From Natrinema sp031626495 (GTDB lineage Archaea > Halobacteriota > Halobacteria > Halobacteriales > Natrialbaceae), in assembly GCF_031626495.1 (NCBI RefSeq), contig NZ_JAMQOJ010000001.1, positions 496,001 to 560,000 on the forward strand: a stretch of 64,000 nt of DNA. The letters run 5' to 3'. The notes beneath the pieces were generated by a model. That model saw nothing but the letters and a program-made list of their open reading frames with translations, was not told the origin of the DNA and ran no database searches. This document shows positions 17,106 to 25,274 of the stretch, piece by piece (position 1 is the stretch's first letter; each line of letters begins with the position of its first letter). The position numbers and the translations under genes were made by a program.

Positions 17106-18197
17106 TCAGTCGAAGCCGCTGATCAGCGTCACGAGCCACTGGACCGGATCGCTGCGCGTGCGGACGTCCACTCGTTCGACCCACTTCACCCACTGAAACC
17201 CGCGACGACCGGGTGCCACGAGACGAAGCGGTGCCCCGTGGCCGTGGCTCAGCCGTTCGTCGTCGACGTGCGTCGCGAGCAGTGCCCGTCGCGCTTCGTC
17301 GATCGGCAGCGACCAGCGGTAGCCGGTTACCGACACGAACCGAACGAATTCCGCGTCTTCACGGACCTCGGCCGCCTCGAGGAGGTCGCCGACGCGAACG
17401 CCGCGCCACCGTCGGCTGGTGTACCAGCCGCTCGTGCAGTCCAGCAGCGCGTCGGCCTCGCTGTCGGACGTCAGGTCGCCGTACGGCAGTTCGAGCGGCG
17501 TCGTCACCTCGCCGCGGACCGTCAGCGTCCAGTCGGACCGATCGACCGGCTCGGGGTCGTCCGCGACCCACGAGGTGACCGGGAACCCCTCGTTCCCGGT
17601 TCCGCGTCGCGGCTGGGATCCCGTGAACCGCCGTTCGGCACCGGGGGTCTCGAGGCGTCGGTTCGCGAACTCCTGTAACCGGTAGGTGACCGCACCGCCG
17701 AGCAGCAGCGCCGTGTACTCGAGCGTCCTCCGGCGGCGGTCGGAGTCGCGCCGCCTCGGGAGCCGAAAGCGGGTCGTGAGATGCCACACCACTAATGGAA
17801 CGAGTACGAGACCGAACCCGACGTGAACGCTCAACAGCGTCCAGTAGGAGAGGCGAACGTCGAGCCCGAACGTCCAGGCGATCCCCGTCGCGAGCGCGGC
17901 CGTCGCGGCGACCGCCGTGAGCACCGACAGGAGCGTGGATGGCCGCCACTGGTCGGGATCGGTAAGGCGGTGGCGGACTCGAGCGAGTTTGAATCCCAGC
18001 AGCGCGATGAACGTCACGCCCACGATTCGGTGGAACCAGAACACCAGCCACCCCGCCGGTGAGCCGACCGTGAACGAGACGGCACCCGAGACGACCTCGA
18101 GCACGACGAGCACGAGCAGGGACCAGTCGACGAGTCGCGGTGGCGGTCTGACGGCGATGACGGCGGCTCGGACGCGAGCCATCGGGCCAGAGCGCAT
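17106..18197 (-). CDS. membrane-anchored sulfite-oxidase-type molybdopterin oxidoreductase
   Basis: 363 aa from the ATG at 18197; a GTG at 18221 and an ATG at 18182 are alternatives. The N-terminal half has about four hydrophobic helices with histidines (VFWFHRIVGV, LSVHVGFGLVLVPLVVWHL), resembling a cytochrome b561-like module. The C-terminal half is an Oxidored_molyb domain: DWTLTVRGEVTTPLELPYGDL, the molybdenum-ligand cysteine in ALLDCTSGWYTSRRWRGVRVGDLL, and HGAPLRLVAPGRRGFQWVKWVERV. It probably oxidises an unknown substrate outside the membrane with electron transfer through heme. This protein fuses what YedY/YedZ do as two polypeptides. Confidence 0.85.
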   Translation of the reverse strand: MRSGPMARVRAAVIAVRPPPRLVDWSLLVLVVLEVVSGAVSFTVGSPAGWLVFWFHRIVGVTFIALLGFKLARVRHRLTDPDQWRPSTLLSVLTAVAATAALATGIAWTFGLDVRLSYWTLLSVHVGFGLVLVPLVVWHLTTRFRLPRRRDSDRRRRTLEYTALLLGGAVTYRLQEFANRRLETPGAERRFTGSQPRRGTGNEGFPVTSWVADDPEPVDRSDWTLTVRGEVTTPLELPYGDLTSDSEADALLDCTSGWYTSRRWRGVRVGDLLEAAEVREDAEFVRFVSVTGYRWSLPIDEARRALLATHVDDERLSHGHGAPLRLVAPGRRGFQWVKWVERVDVRTRSDPVQWLVTLISGFD

Positions 18198-18332
18198 ACG
18201 GAATGCTTGCCCGCGCAGCACGAAGTAACGTGGCTCCTGTTCGAGCCAGTCGACCGCAGTTCGTCGATCTCCCTGGCCGCGTCTCGGGGTGGCCCGAGTA
18301 TCAGCGCTGTGTGACCCGCGAGTTTCGGGGGC

Positions 18333-18944
18333 TCACTGCGACTCGAGCAGCGTCCGTTCGAAGAACTCCCCGACCGTGCGCGCGATTTCGTCGCGATCAC
18401 CGCCGAAGAAGTGGTCGCCCGACAGCGCGGTGAGTTCCTCGCCGCGCTCGCGCGCACGCTCGACGATCGGTTCCCAGTCGACGGTTGCGTCCCGTTCGCC
18501 GTAGCAGATGTGGACGGGGCACTCGAGGGTAGAAAGCGCCTCGAGCGCGTCGAGGTCCTCGCCCAGTCGCGCCGTCGGTGCGAGGACGGCGACGGCGTCG
18601 GGTTCGGCGTCGGCCGACGCGAGCAGCGCCAGCGACGCGCCGAAGCTGTAGCCGAAGACGCCGACCGGAAGGCGTTCGTCGCCCCACTCTCGAGCCCAGC
18701 GGACGGCGTTTCGAACGTCCTCGCGCTCGCCGCGTCCCCCGTCCCACGCGCCGTAATCGAACCGCAGACAGGCGATGCCTGCCTCGCGGAGCGTGTCGCT
18801 GACGGCGACGAGGCGAGGATCGCTGCGCGAGCCGCCGTGCTGGGGATGAGGCGGGCAGGCGACGACGACCGCGTTCGGTTCGCCGTCCGGTTCCGAAAGC
18901 GTTCCGCGAACGTCGCGAGCGCCCGGGATCAGCACGTCGGTCAT
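18333..18944 (-). CDS. alpha/beta hydrolase (dienelactone-hydrolase-like)
   Basis: 203 aa. Small alpha/beta hydrolase with nucleophile elbow GYSFGASLAL (Ser in GxSxG), acid Asp in CYGERDATVDW and catalytic His in LSGDHFFGG. The ACPPHPQHGGS segment near residue 30-40 is typical of the family that includes archaeal homologs of YfbR-like alpha/beta proteins acting on acyl or carboxyl esters. Substrate unknown. Same strand as the molybdoprotein downstream but with a 135-bp gap, so co-transcription is uncertain. Confidence 0.85.
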   Translation of the reverse strand: MTDVLIPGARDVRGTLSEPDGEPNAVVVACPPHPQHGGSRSDPRLVAVSDTLREAGIACLRFDYGAWDGGRGEREDVRNAVRWAREWGDERLPVGVFGYSFGASLALLASADAEPDAVAVLAPTARLGEDLDALEALSTLECPVHICYGERDATVDWEPIVERARERGEELTALSGDHFFGGDRDEIARTVGEFFERTLLESQ

Positions 18945-19126
18945 GTGGGTAGCCGTTACTGCCGGGCGCTAATCAAGCCCCAGTTCCCGTCGTTGTCACC
19001 CGAACCGGGTGTCGCAGTGACCGGAACGCGAGCCGAGCGGAAGGAGTACCGCCGGGACCGGTTCGGTCGCCATGCACACTCATCGCCGGGTGAGTGTCGT
19101 CGCTCGCGGACTGTTGCCGAAGTGAT

Positions 19127-19137
19127 GTTTTTAAGTC
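19127..19137 (+). promoter_or_regulatory. TATA box of pspA
   Basis: TTTTTAAGTCC, centred about 28 nt upstream of the ATG at 19160, is a near-consensus haloarchaeal TATA element and fixes the start at MGILSRTSYI. Confidence 0.55.
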
Positions 19138-19159
19138 CGGAGATCCATACGTTGCGAGT

Positions 19160-20008
19160 ATGGGCATCCTCTCGCGGACTTCCTACATCATCCGGTCGAA
19201 GCTCAACTCGGTGCTCAACCGGGCGGAAGATCCGACCGAAACGCTGGACTACTCCTACGAGCAAATGCGAGATCAGCTCCAGCAGGTCAAACGCGGTATC
19301 GCCGATCTCACCACGCAGAAAAAGCGCCTCGAGATGCAGAAACGCCGCCTCGAGGAGAACGTCGACAAACACAACGATCAGGCGCGGACGGCGGTCCAGC
19401 AGGGCCGCGAGGACCTGGCGCGGCGGGCGTTGGAGAAGAAGAAGACGAAGATGAACCAGATCGAGGATCTGGAACGCCAGATCTCCGATCTCCAGAGTCA
19501 GCAGGACAAGCTGATCAAGCAGAAAGACGAGCTCCAGACCCGCATCGAGGAGTTCCGCACGAAAAAGGAGACGATGAAGGCGCGTCACGAGGCCGCGAAG
19601 GCCAGCTCCTCGGTCTCCGAGGCGATGACCGCCACCGGCGAGGAGTTCGAAGACGTTGGCCGCGCCATCGAGCGCGCCGAGGAGCAGACAGAGGACATGG
19701 AGGCCCGAGCCGCCGCCATGGACGAACTCCACGAATCCGGCGCGTTCGAGGACGTCATGTCCGACAAGGACAACATCGACCGCGAGCTCGAGCAGCTCGA
19801 GACCGACAGCGGCGTCGAGGCCGAACTCGAGACGCTCAAGTCCGAGGTCGGCGGCGGCGAGACCGACGCGGAGGCCGACGCGGAGAGCGAAGCGGCGACC
19901 GACGGCGCGGTCGAGGTCGACGACGAGGAACTGGCGGAACTCGAGGCCGACGATCAGGAGGACGTCGAGGCCGAACTCGCGGAGCTGCAGGACGAAGAAA
20001 ACGCGTAA
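19160..20008 (+). CDS. pspA: PspA/IM30 (Vipp1) family membrane-stress protein
   Basis: 282 aa. Start at MGILSRTSYIIRSKLNSVLNRAEDPTETLDYSYEQMRDQL, which is the amphipathic first helix and the highly conserved helix 1 of the PspA/ESCRT-III fold. The remainder to about residue 220 is one long charged coiled coil; the C-terminus is an Asp/Glu/Ala-rich acidic tail. PspA-type proteins oligomerise on stressed membranes and maintain their integrity, and haloarchaeal homologs respond to salt stress. Monocistronic; convergent with the TnpB element, whose end lies about 40-75 bp beyond the stop. Confidence 0.9.
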   Translation: MGILSRTSYIIRSKLNSVLNRAEDPTETLDYSYEQMRDQLQQVKRGIADLTTQKKRLEMQKRRLEENVDKHNDQARTAVQQGREDLARRALEKKKTKMNQIEDLERQISDLQSQQDKLIKQKDELQTRIEEFRTKKETMKARHEAAKASSSVSEAMTATGEEFEDVGRAIERAEEQTEDMEARAAAMDELHESGAFEDVMSDKDNIDRELEQLETDSGVEAELETLKSEVGGGETDAEADAESEAATDGAVEVDDEELAELEADDQEDVEAELAELQDEENA

Positions 20009-20049
20009 ACTACCCTACCCTATTCCCTCAGCGCATACGCGCCTCGGTC

Positions 20050-20200
20050 CGTGAGGGGAGGGCTTTGATATGGACTCCCGGCAATCAACCACCGGCAATA
20101 GGCTGGTGACTCTCGGCGCTCAACGTCCCACCATTCAGGCGCACGTCTACTGGTGCGTCTCCGCTCCCCGACTTGGGCGAGGAACGGAGTCTGTGTGTCC
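20050..20200 (-). ncRNA. possible omega/reRNA region at the tnpB 3' end
   Basis: By analogy with other TnpB elements, the guide RNA (omegaRNA) overlaps the tnpB 3' end and extends past the right end into flanking DNA that supplies the guide. The sequence here has GC-rich complementary segments and a palindrome at 20025-20057, but no defined scaffold can be drawn by eye. Coordinates are only a search region; inference. Confidence 0.25.
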
Positions 20201-21341
20201 GTTTCCGGGCGTATCGTAGCCCGATGTTCTTCGCCGCGTTATAGTCCGCGTTGCCCTCGTAGCCGCACTTCTGGCAGTGAAAGTGCTCGCCATCACGGTT
20301 TGCTTCGTGCGTGAACCCACAGTCTGTCCGAGAGCAGCGTTGAGACGTGTGGTTCGCTGCAACCTGCTTCGCCGTGACGCCGCGTTCGGCGGCCTTGTAC
20401 TCGACGTACTCGAACAGGCGACGGAACGCCCATACGTGGTGCCACTTCGCCTGTGGAAGTCGCTCGCGAATGTCCGTTAATTCCTCGAACACGATCACGT
20501 CGCACCCGTTCTCGATGGCTTCCGTGACGATCTCGTTGGCGACGGTGTGGATGTACTGCTTTCGCCACGCTTCTTCGCGCTTGCCGAGGCGAAGAAGCGC
20601 GTTGTGCGCAGCTTGCGTTCCACGCTGTTGCATCTCACCACGTCGCTTCTCGAACTCACGGCACCAGTGGTCGTACTCGTCGCCCTGCCAGAACGTACCG
20701 GTCGAAGCGACTGCGAGGCTGTTGACGCCGAGGTCGATACCGAGGACTGTTTGGTGCTCGGTATCTTCCGAAACCTCAGACTCGTCATCATCCGAATCGT
20801 ACTTCCGGGTCGTGATGTGGAAGTAGAACTCGTCGGTCGCCTTATCATATTGCAGTGTGCTTGCCCGGAACTCGTACTCCTCCGAGAGAACATACCGCTC
20901 GTAGGGGGTCGGACTGTCTGCCGGCAGTTCAAAGTCGCACTCGACGCGCCCGTTGACGGTCGAGAGAGACACACGGTTACGATAGAACGTAGCGCTTCGC
21001 TTGTCATAGGGCATACTCCACGACGTGAACTCCGGCTGGCTCACCCGCTTGCCCTGTTTCCACCGTTCGACGCATCCCTTGACGGCTTGGACGGCGCGTC
21101 GGATGGCTTCTTGAACGAGATTCGCGGTGAGGGCGGTTTCCTCACGAAGTTCGTCGTAGAGCGCGTCTCGTGCAGTTGTGTTGGCCGTGATGCACTCCGT
21201 GTAGGAGTTGTTGGACCAACAGAACTCGGCGGCACGGTTGGCGCAGTGAAGGAACCGCTGAGCGGATGCGTGGAGATCCTCACGTCGCTCGTCGGGGACG
21301 ACGAGCTTGACAGACGCGGTACGCCGGACTCCATATTTCAG
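20085..21341 (-). CDS. tnpB: TnpB RNA-guided endonuclease, start codon CTG
   Basis: 418 aa if read from the CTG at 21341 (LKYGVRRTASVKLVVPDERRED...), which is full length for haloarchaeal TnpB. Initiation at the GTG at 21044 would give only 319 aa, without the N-terminal wedge region. All nuclease residues are present: RuvC-I Asp in GIDLGVNSLAVAS, RuvC-II Glu in VIVFEELTDIRE, the four-Cys zinc finger (CSRTDCGF, then CQKCGY) and RuvC-III Asp in NADYNAAKNIG. The in-frame stop TAG lies only four codons before the CTG. An ATG at 21334 is in another frame. The likely original ATG has become CTG, so expression may be weak or lost. Confidence 0.85.
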   Translation of the reverse strand: MKYGVRRTASVKLVVPDERREDLHASAQRFLHCANRAAEFCWSNNSYTECITANTTARDALYDELREETALTANLVQEAIRRAVQAVKGCVERWKQGKRVSQPEFTSWSMPYDKRSATFYRNRVSLSTVNGRVECDFELPADSPTPYERYVLSEEYEFRASTLQYDKATDEFYFHITTRKYDSDDDESEVSEDTEHQTVLGIDLGVNSLAVASTGTFWQGDEYDHWCREFEKRRGEMQQRGTQAAHNALLRLGKREEAWRKQYIHTVANEIVTEAIENGCDVIVFEELTDIRERLPQAKWHHVWAFRRLFEYVEYKAAERGVTAKQVAANHTSQRCSRTDCGFTHEANRDGEHFHCQKCGYEGNADYNAAKNIGLRYARKRTHRLRSSPKSGSGDAPVDVRLNGGTLSAESHQPIAGG

Positions 21342-21644
21342 ATGGATGACCTATGGTTCTTAAACGTTCGGGAGTCGGGTAGCTACTGTCGTACAGTTAC
21401 GTCGTCCGTCGTCGGTTTCCTCTCCGATCTACTCACTCGCTTCCCTCGCTCTTTGAGGTCGGAGGCTCCACCTCGAATTATGCTGAATCGCCGCTTCCAC
21501 GGCGGCGACGTCGCTTTCGGCACGTCGCGAGCCGTCGGGTCTCCGTCGGCGGTCGGTTTCTCCCGTCTGTTCAAACGATCTCGTCACTCCCGCCTTCTGC
21601 GACCGGGAGAAACGGTTACCATCGTTCGTGAATAACCCATACGT
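21342..21644. other. intergenic region upstream of tnpB and the next gene
   Basis: 303 bp between divergent genes; no gene is apparent. It contains an imperfect hairpin, GAGGTCGGAG with CTCCACCTC (21455-21474), which might be the element's left-end structure or a chance palindrome. The right-hand 25 bp before the ATG at 21645 (CGTGAATAACCCATACGT) probably hold that gene's promoter. Confidence 0.35.
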
Positions 21645-21992
21645 ATGAGTGAGACTGCCACGTTCGATTCCCTCTCGCTGACCAATCAGGTCGTCCTGCT
21701 GGGCGTCGCCGACCTCGCCGCCGACGACGAGACGCCGATCCAGACCCACACCGTCCGACAGCACTGCCGACAACACCTCGAGAACGTCGACACGGAGGTC
21801 GTCGGAACGATCACCGAGGCCGACGTCATCCGATCGCTGTACCGACTCGAGGATGCAGGGCTCGTCGAGGAACGCGAGCCGTCGTCGTCGTCTCCCACTG
21901 GCAAGGGACGGCCGGCGTACTCGCTGGCTGTGAGCGTCGACGCGGTGTACGACGGGGTCGCTGACGTGTTGCTCGAGGAGTCGGCCGACTGA
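21645..21992 (+). CDS. winged-helix protein, Cdc6/Orc1 C-terminal-like
   Basis: 115 aa. A single wHTH: LSLTNQVVLLGVADLAADDETPIQTHTVRQHC, then TEADVIRSLYRLEDAGLVEEREP, then a beta-hairpin wing (GKGRPAYSLAVSVDAVYDGV). The spacing of the helix 'ETPIQTHTV' and 'RLEDAGLVE' recalls the C-terminal winged helix of archaeal Orc1/Cdc6, but there is no AAA+ domain. It is most likely a small transcription regulator. Family name not recognised with certainty. Confidence 0.65.
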   Translation: MSETATFDSLSLTNQVVLLGVADLAADDETPIQTHTVRQHCRQHLENVDTEVVGTITEADVIRSLYRLEDAGLVEEREPSSSSPTGKGRPAYSLAVSVDAVYDGVADVLLEESAD

Positions 21993-22039
21993 GCCACGAG
22001 GTGACGGGTTGCGGGCCGTCGTGCCTGTTCGACCGTCGG

Positions 22040-22564
22040 TCACGTCGGCGTGCCCAGAACTGTGATATCGTAACTCCCAACGTCGGACGGGGCCTCGAGG
22101 ACGATGACCTGAAACGCCCACGACGAGCCGGCGTTGAGGTCACCGGTGGTAGCGAGATATCTGTCGAGAAGAGTGCCTGCGTCGTCGTAGACTCGCGTCC
22201 GCACTTCGACGGTCTGAACCCGACTGCTGCCCGTGTGTTCGACGGTTCCCTGAACGGTCGAGCCGAGATACCCGCTCTCGACGACGAACTCGTGGTCGGT
22301 CAACTCGAGGGCGTCCAGCGGCGTCACTGACGTGCTCACTTGCTGGTCGGCGAGCGCCGCCGCCGTGGACATCTCGCTCGCCGATCGACTGGCGTTATCG
22401 CTGACGTTGAGATCTCCGACGGTCCCTTCCTCGTAGGTCGGTTCGCCGCCGATGCTGTTGCTACCGGTACAGCCGGCGGCCGCGGTCGCGATACCCGTCC
22501 CGATCGACGCGAGGACGCGTCGTCGGCTCCATCGGCTCGGTGGCTCCGATCGGGTCATCGCCAT
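22040..22564 (-). CDS. Tat-exported lipoprotein with FxLYD-like domain
   Basis: 174 aa (ATG at 22564; ATG at 22558 is nearly equivalent). The N-terminus has a Tat signal (WSRRRVLASIGTGIATAA) and a lipobox AAGC, so it should be exported folded and lipid-anchored. The mature part has one beta-sandwich repeat (ELTDHEFVVESGYLGSTVQGTVEHTGSS, then VEVRTRVYDDAGTLLDRYLATTGDLNAGSSWAFQVIV), the FxLYD pattern found in haloarchaeal surface proteins. The function is unknown; it is convergent with the winged-helix gene. Confidence 0.78.
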   Translation of the reverse strand: MAMTRSEPPSRWSRRRVLASIGTGIATAAAGCTGSNSIGGEPTYEEGTVGDLNVSDNASRSASEMSTAAALADQQVSTSVTPLDALELTDHEFVVESGYLGSTVQGTVEHTGSSRVQTVEVRTRVYDDAGTLLDRYLATTGDLNAGSSWAFQVIVLEAPSDVGSYDITVLGTPT

Positions 22565-22764
22565 CGGTGTCGCGTCTGCGGGCGGTTACCGAGCATATTT
22601 CGTCCGTACTATTGGGACGGACGCATTTCAGTGTCTGCCCTGAAGGGACAGCGCTCGGCTCGGCCTCGGTCGGCGTCCCGGCCGACCACGTGGTCCGCCA
22701 CGGCGATCCACGTCGCGCTCTCGAGCGGTGGACGTGTGCAACGCAGGCGCTTATTGTCGCGTCG

Positions 22765-23823
22765 ATGGAACGTACCACCATGGGGTCTTCCGAGAGTGAC
22801 GAGACGCTCGAGACCTACGGGGCCGAGATCGGTACGCGATCGCGGTCGGGATCGCGGTTTCGGGAGTGGGTACTGATCGAGGCCGATCGGGTGCTGATCG
22901 CGGCCATCATCTCGGTCGTGGTCTTCTTCCTCTTGCTCGTTTTACACCGGCTCGGCATCGTCTCCTTCGTCAACCCGAACTCCGTGACGCGGGTGGCAAG
23001 CGGCATGATCGCGGGGACGTTCTCGCTCGTGACGCTCGTCGTCTCGATCAATCAGCTAATCCTCTCCCAAGAGTTCGCGTCTGCCGGCAAGGCACAGGAG
23101 CGCCTCGACTCGGTCATCGACTTCCGTCGAACCGTCGCCGACGAGACGGGCGCCACCGCGAGCCCGGTCTCACCGACGAAGTTTCTCGAGTTACTGATCG
23201 AATCGATCGCCCGGGACGCCGAGGCGCTCGCCGCCGCCGTCGACGATCACGACGAAGCGGTGCGACGGGCGATCGTACTGTATACGAACGCCGTTCAGGC
23301 CGAGTGCGAGCGAATCGACGAGACGCTCGAGCACACGTCATTCGGAACCTTCAGGGCCGTGTTGGCGGCGACCGCCTACGACGAGGACTGGCAGCTGCAC
23401 GTCGGAGCCCACCTTCGAAACGCGTACGACGACTCGCTGTCGCCGACCGCGACCGAGCGACTCGAGGAGTTGCACGAGTCGCTGAAGCTGTTTCACGTGG
23501 CCGGCGAACAGTTCAAGACGACGTACCTGCAACGGGAGCTGACCCGGTTCTCTCAGTTGACGGTTTACGCGGGAGTTCCGTCGATCCTGTCTGCGATCTT
23601 CATCGGGCTTCTGTACGCCGATGTTACCGGGCCGAGCATCAGCATCGCGGCCCTACCATACGTCACGATCGGGCTGATAGTCGTCGTGCTCTCGCCGCTG
23701 GCTCTCCTCGTCTCGTTCATTCTTCGGACCACGACGATCACGCGCCGAACCGCTTCGGCGGGGCCGATGCTCCCCCAGAAAGCACCCGAGGAAGGGCCGT
23801 TCGACGTGATCGACGGCGACTGA
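22765..23823 (+). CDS. membrane protein, tandem paralog 1
   Basis: 352 aa (ATG 22765; ATG 22780 also possible). Four hydrophobic helices: about 38-60 (VLIAAIISVVVFFLLLVLHRL), 78-98 (IAGTFSLVTLVVSINQLILS), 275-295 and 305-330, with a soluble, mainly helical domain of about 150 residues between helices 2 and 3. The conserved stretch from SINQLILSQEF to RLDSVIDFRRTV recurs in the next gene as SINSLVLSQEL and RLEGAMDFREDV. Unknown function; possibly a channel-like or signalling membrane protein. Followed by its paralog after 129 bp. Confidence 0.75.
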   Translation: MERTTMGSSESDETLETYGAEIGTRSRSGSRFREWVLIEADRVLIAAIISVVVFFLLLVLHRLGIVSFVNPNSVTRVASGMIAGTFSLVTLVVSINQLILSQEFASAGKAQERLDSVIDFRRTVADETGATASPVSPTKFLELLIESIARDAEALAAAVDDHDEAVRRAIVLYTNAVQAECERIDETLEHTSFGTFRAVLAATAYDEDWQLHVGAHLRNAYDDSLSPTATERLEELHESLKLFHVAGEQFKTTYLQRELTRFSQLTVYAGVPSILSAIFIGLLYADVTGPSISIAALPYVTIGLIVVVLSPLALLVSFILRTTTITRRTASAGPMLPQKAPEEGPFDVIDGD

Positions 23824-23952
23824 ACGGTAGCCGTTCTTCGCCGCGGTGATTGCCTCCCCGAGGAGTCGCCTCCGGCCCGCCCTCGCTGGATCGCGTCGTG
23901 CAGTGCTGGCGGAGATATTTCCGCCGGGTCGTGGTACCGTCGGACTCGTACG

Positions 23953-24990
23953 ATGAGCGGCGACGGCTCCCAGCCGAGCGACACGATGGCCCAGCGTAGC
24001 GACGCCCCGACGGTGAAACAGCGACTGCTGCTGGACACGAGCCGCTGGCTCATCACCCTCGGACTGATGCTGTTCGTCTTCGGCGGACTACTCGTCGTCG
24101 CCCGGCTCAGCCCAGTCCCGCTTCGGTTACTCATGCAGACCGACGACCCGATCGAGACCGCGTTCCAGGCGCTCGTGACCGCGTTGATCACCGGCGTCAC
24201 GCTCGTCGTGACGATCAACTCGCTGGTCCTCTCTCAGGAACTGGGTGCCGTCGAGGACCAGCGCGAACGGCTCGAGGGGGCGATGGATTTCCGGGAGGAC
24301 GTCGAGTCGTCGATCGACGCCCCGATCAGCCCGCCGGAGCCGGCCTCGTTCCTGCAGGCGATCGTCGCCGCCTCGGAGGAGCGAGCCGAGGACTTTCGCG
24401 CGGCCGTCGCCGAGAGCCACGACGATACGTTCGTCGACCGAGTCGACGACTTCGTCGACAACCTCACCTCTCACGCCGACTCGATCCGCGACGAACTCGA
24501 GGACGCCCAGTTCGGCACCTACGACGTGCTCAAGGCGGCGCTGGACTACAACTACTCCTGGAAGATCTTCCGGCTGCGCCGGATCGAGAACGCCCACGCG
24601 GACGAGTTCGACGACGAAACGCGGGACCGATACGACGAGCTGCTCGAGACGCTGGAGCTGTTCGGCCTCGCGCGCGAGCACTTCAAGACGCTGTACTTCC
24701 AGTGGGAGCTGATCAACCTCTCGCGGGCGATGATGTACGTCGCCGTTCCCGCGCTGGTGGTCACGCTGTCGATGCTCTTCTTTTTCAACGCGACGGCCGT
24801 GTCGGGGTCGCTGCTGGGAACCGACGTTCTGGTCTGGATCGTCGCGCTGGCGGTGACCGTCGCCGTCACGCCGTTTCTCCTGTTGATCGCCTTCATCCTG
24901 CGGATCGCGACCGTCGCGAAGCGGACGCTGGCGATCGGGCCGTTCATCCTCCGCGACTCGAGTCGCGGCGAGGAGATCGACTGGGAGTGA
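23953..24990 (+). CDS. membrane protein, tandem paralog 2
   Basis: 345 aa, the same topology as its neighbour: helices near 30-55 (LITLGLMLFVFGGLLVVARLS), 75-95 (ALITGVTLVVTINSLVLSQE), 255-280 and 290-320, with the central helical domain ending HADEFDDETRDRYDELLETLELFGLAREHFKTLYFQWELINLSR, which aligns with TERLEELHESLKLFHVAGEQFKTTYLQRELTRFSQ of paralog 1. The C-terminal segment is VTPFLLLIAFILRIATVAKRTLAIGPFILRDSS. A tandem gene duplication in a haloarchaeal family without known function; both copies look intact. Confidence 0.75.
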   Translation: MSGDGSQPSDTMAQRSDAPTVKQRLLLDTSRWLITLGLMLFVFGGLLVVARLSPVPLRLLMQTDDPIETAFQALVTALITGVTLVVTINSLVLSQELGAVEDQRERLEGAMDFREDVESSIDAPISPPEPASFLQAIVAASEERAEDFRAAVAESHDDTFVDRVDDFVDNLTSHADSIRDELEDAQFGTYDVLKAALDYNYSWKIFRLRRIENAHADEFDDETRDRYDELLETLELFGLAREHFKTLYFQWELINLSRAMMYVAVPALVVTLSMLFFFNATAVSGSLLGTDVLVWIVALAVTVAVTPFLLLIAFILRIATVAKRTLAIGPFILRDSSRGEEIDWE

Positions 24991-25076
24991 CGGCTCGAAG
25001 GGCGTGAAATCGCGTGGGAGCGGTCGCTTGCAGACGTTAGCCCTGCGGTTTTCGTCCACAGCCCCAACCGACGAAT

Positions 25077-25210
25077 ATGTCCACATCGTCCGATACCGCA
25101 GATTTCCAGCAGTGCCAGGCCTGCCGAACCGAAAACGATTCGTTTTAACCTACTGCCGGCAGTGTCTCGCGGAGCTCCCGTCGAAATCGTCGAGTCTATC
25201 GATCGTGTGA
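25077..25210 (+). pseudogene. small zinc-ribbon protein with a -1 frameshift at TTTT
   Basis: Reading from ATG 25077 gives MSTSSDTADFQQCQACRTENDSF, then TAA. Sliding back one base on the TTTT run (25143-25146) continues as LTYCRQCLAELPSKSSSLSIV to the TGA at 25208-25210. The joined product has a perfect C-x2-C-x10-C-x2-C zinc ribbon (QACRTEND, then TYCRQC), so each half alone lacks a zinc site. Either the gene has lost or gained a T, or ribosomes shift at the run, or there is a sequence error. Matches the common four-cysteine small zinc-finger pattern of Halobacteria. Confidence 0.55.
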
Positions 25211-25274
25211 TGATCGCGGCGGCCTCGCGCCCCGAATCGACCCATTGGTATAGCGGCGACCGCTACTGACCGCC

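Larger units (their letters stand above)
20025..21420. mobile_element. solitary TnpB element (IS1341-type, IS200/IS605 group), approximate ends
   Basis: A tnpB-like gene without a neighbouring tnpA. The boundaries are not resolved by eye. On the right (tnpB 3') side, CCCTCA (20025-20030) and TGAGGG (20052-20057) can pair into a hairpin between the pspA stop and the tnpB stop. On the left side the DNA shifts to a more AT-containing stretch (TTCTTAAACG near 21357). Without tnpA, the element can move only if helped in trans. No target duplication is expected for this family. Confidence 0.5.

Noticed and set aside
21455..21474. Hairpin as the definite left end of the TnpB element
   Set aside because: It lies 114 bp beyond the tnpB start, and no matching structure or terminal motif supports it as an element border.
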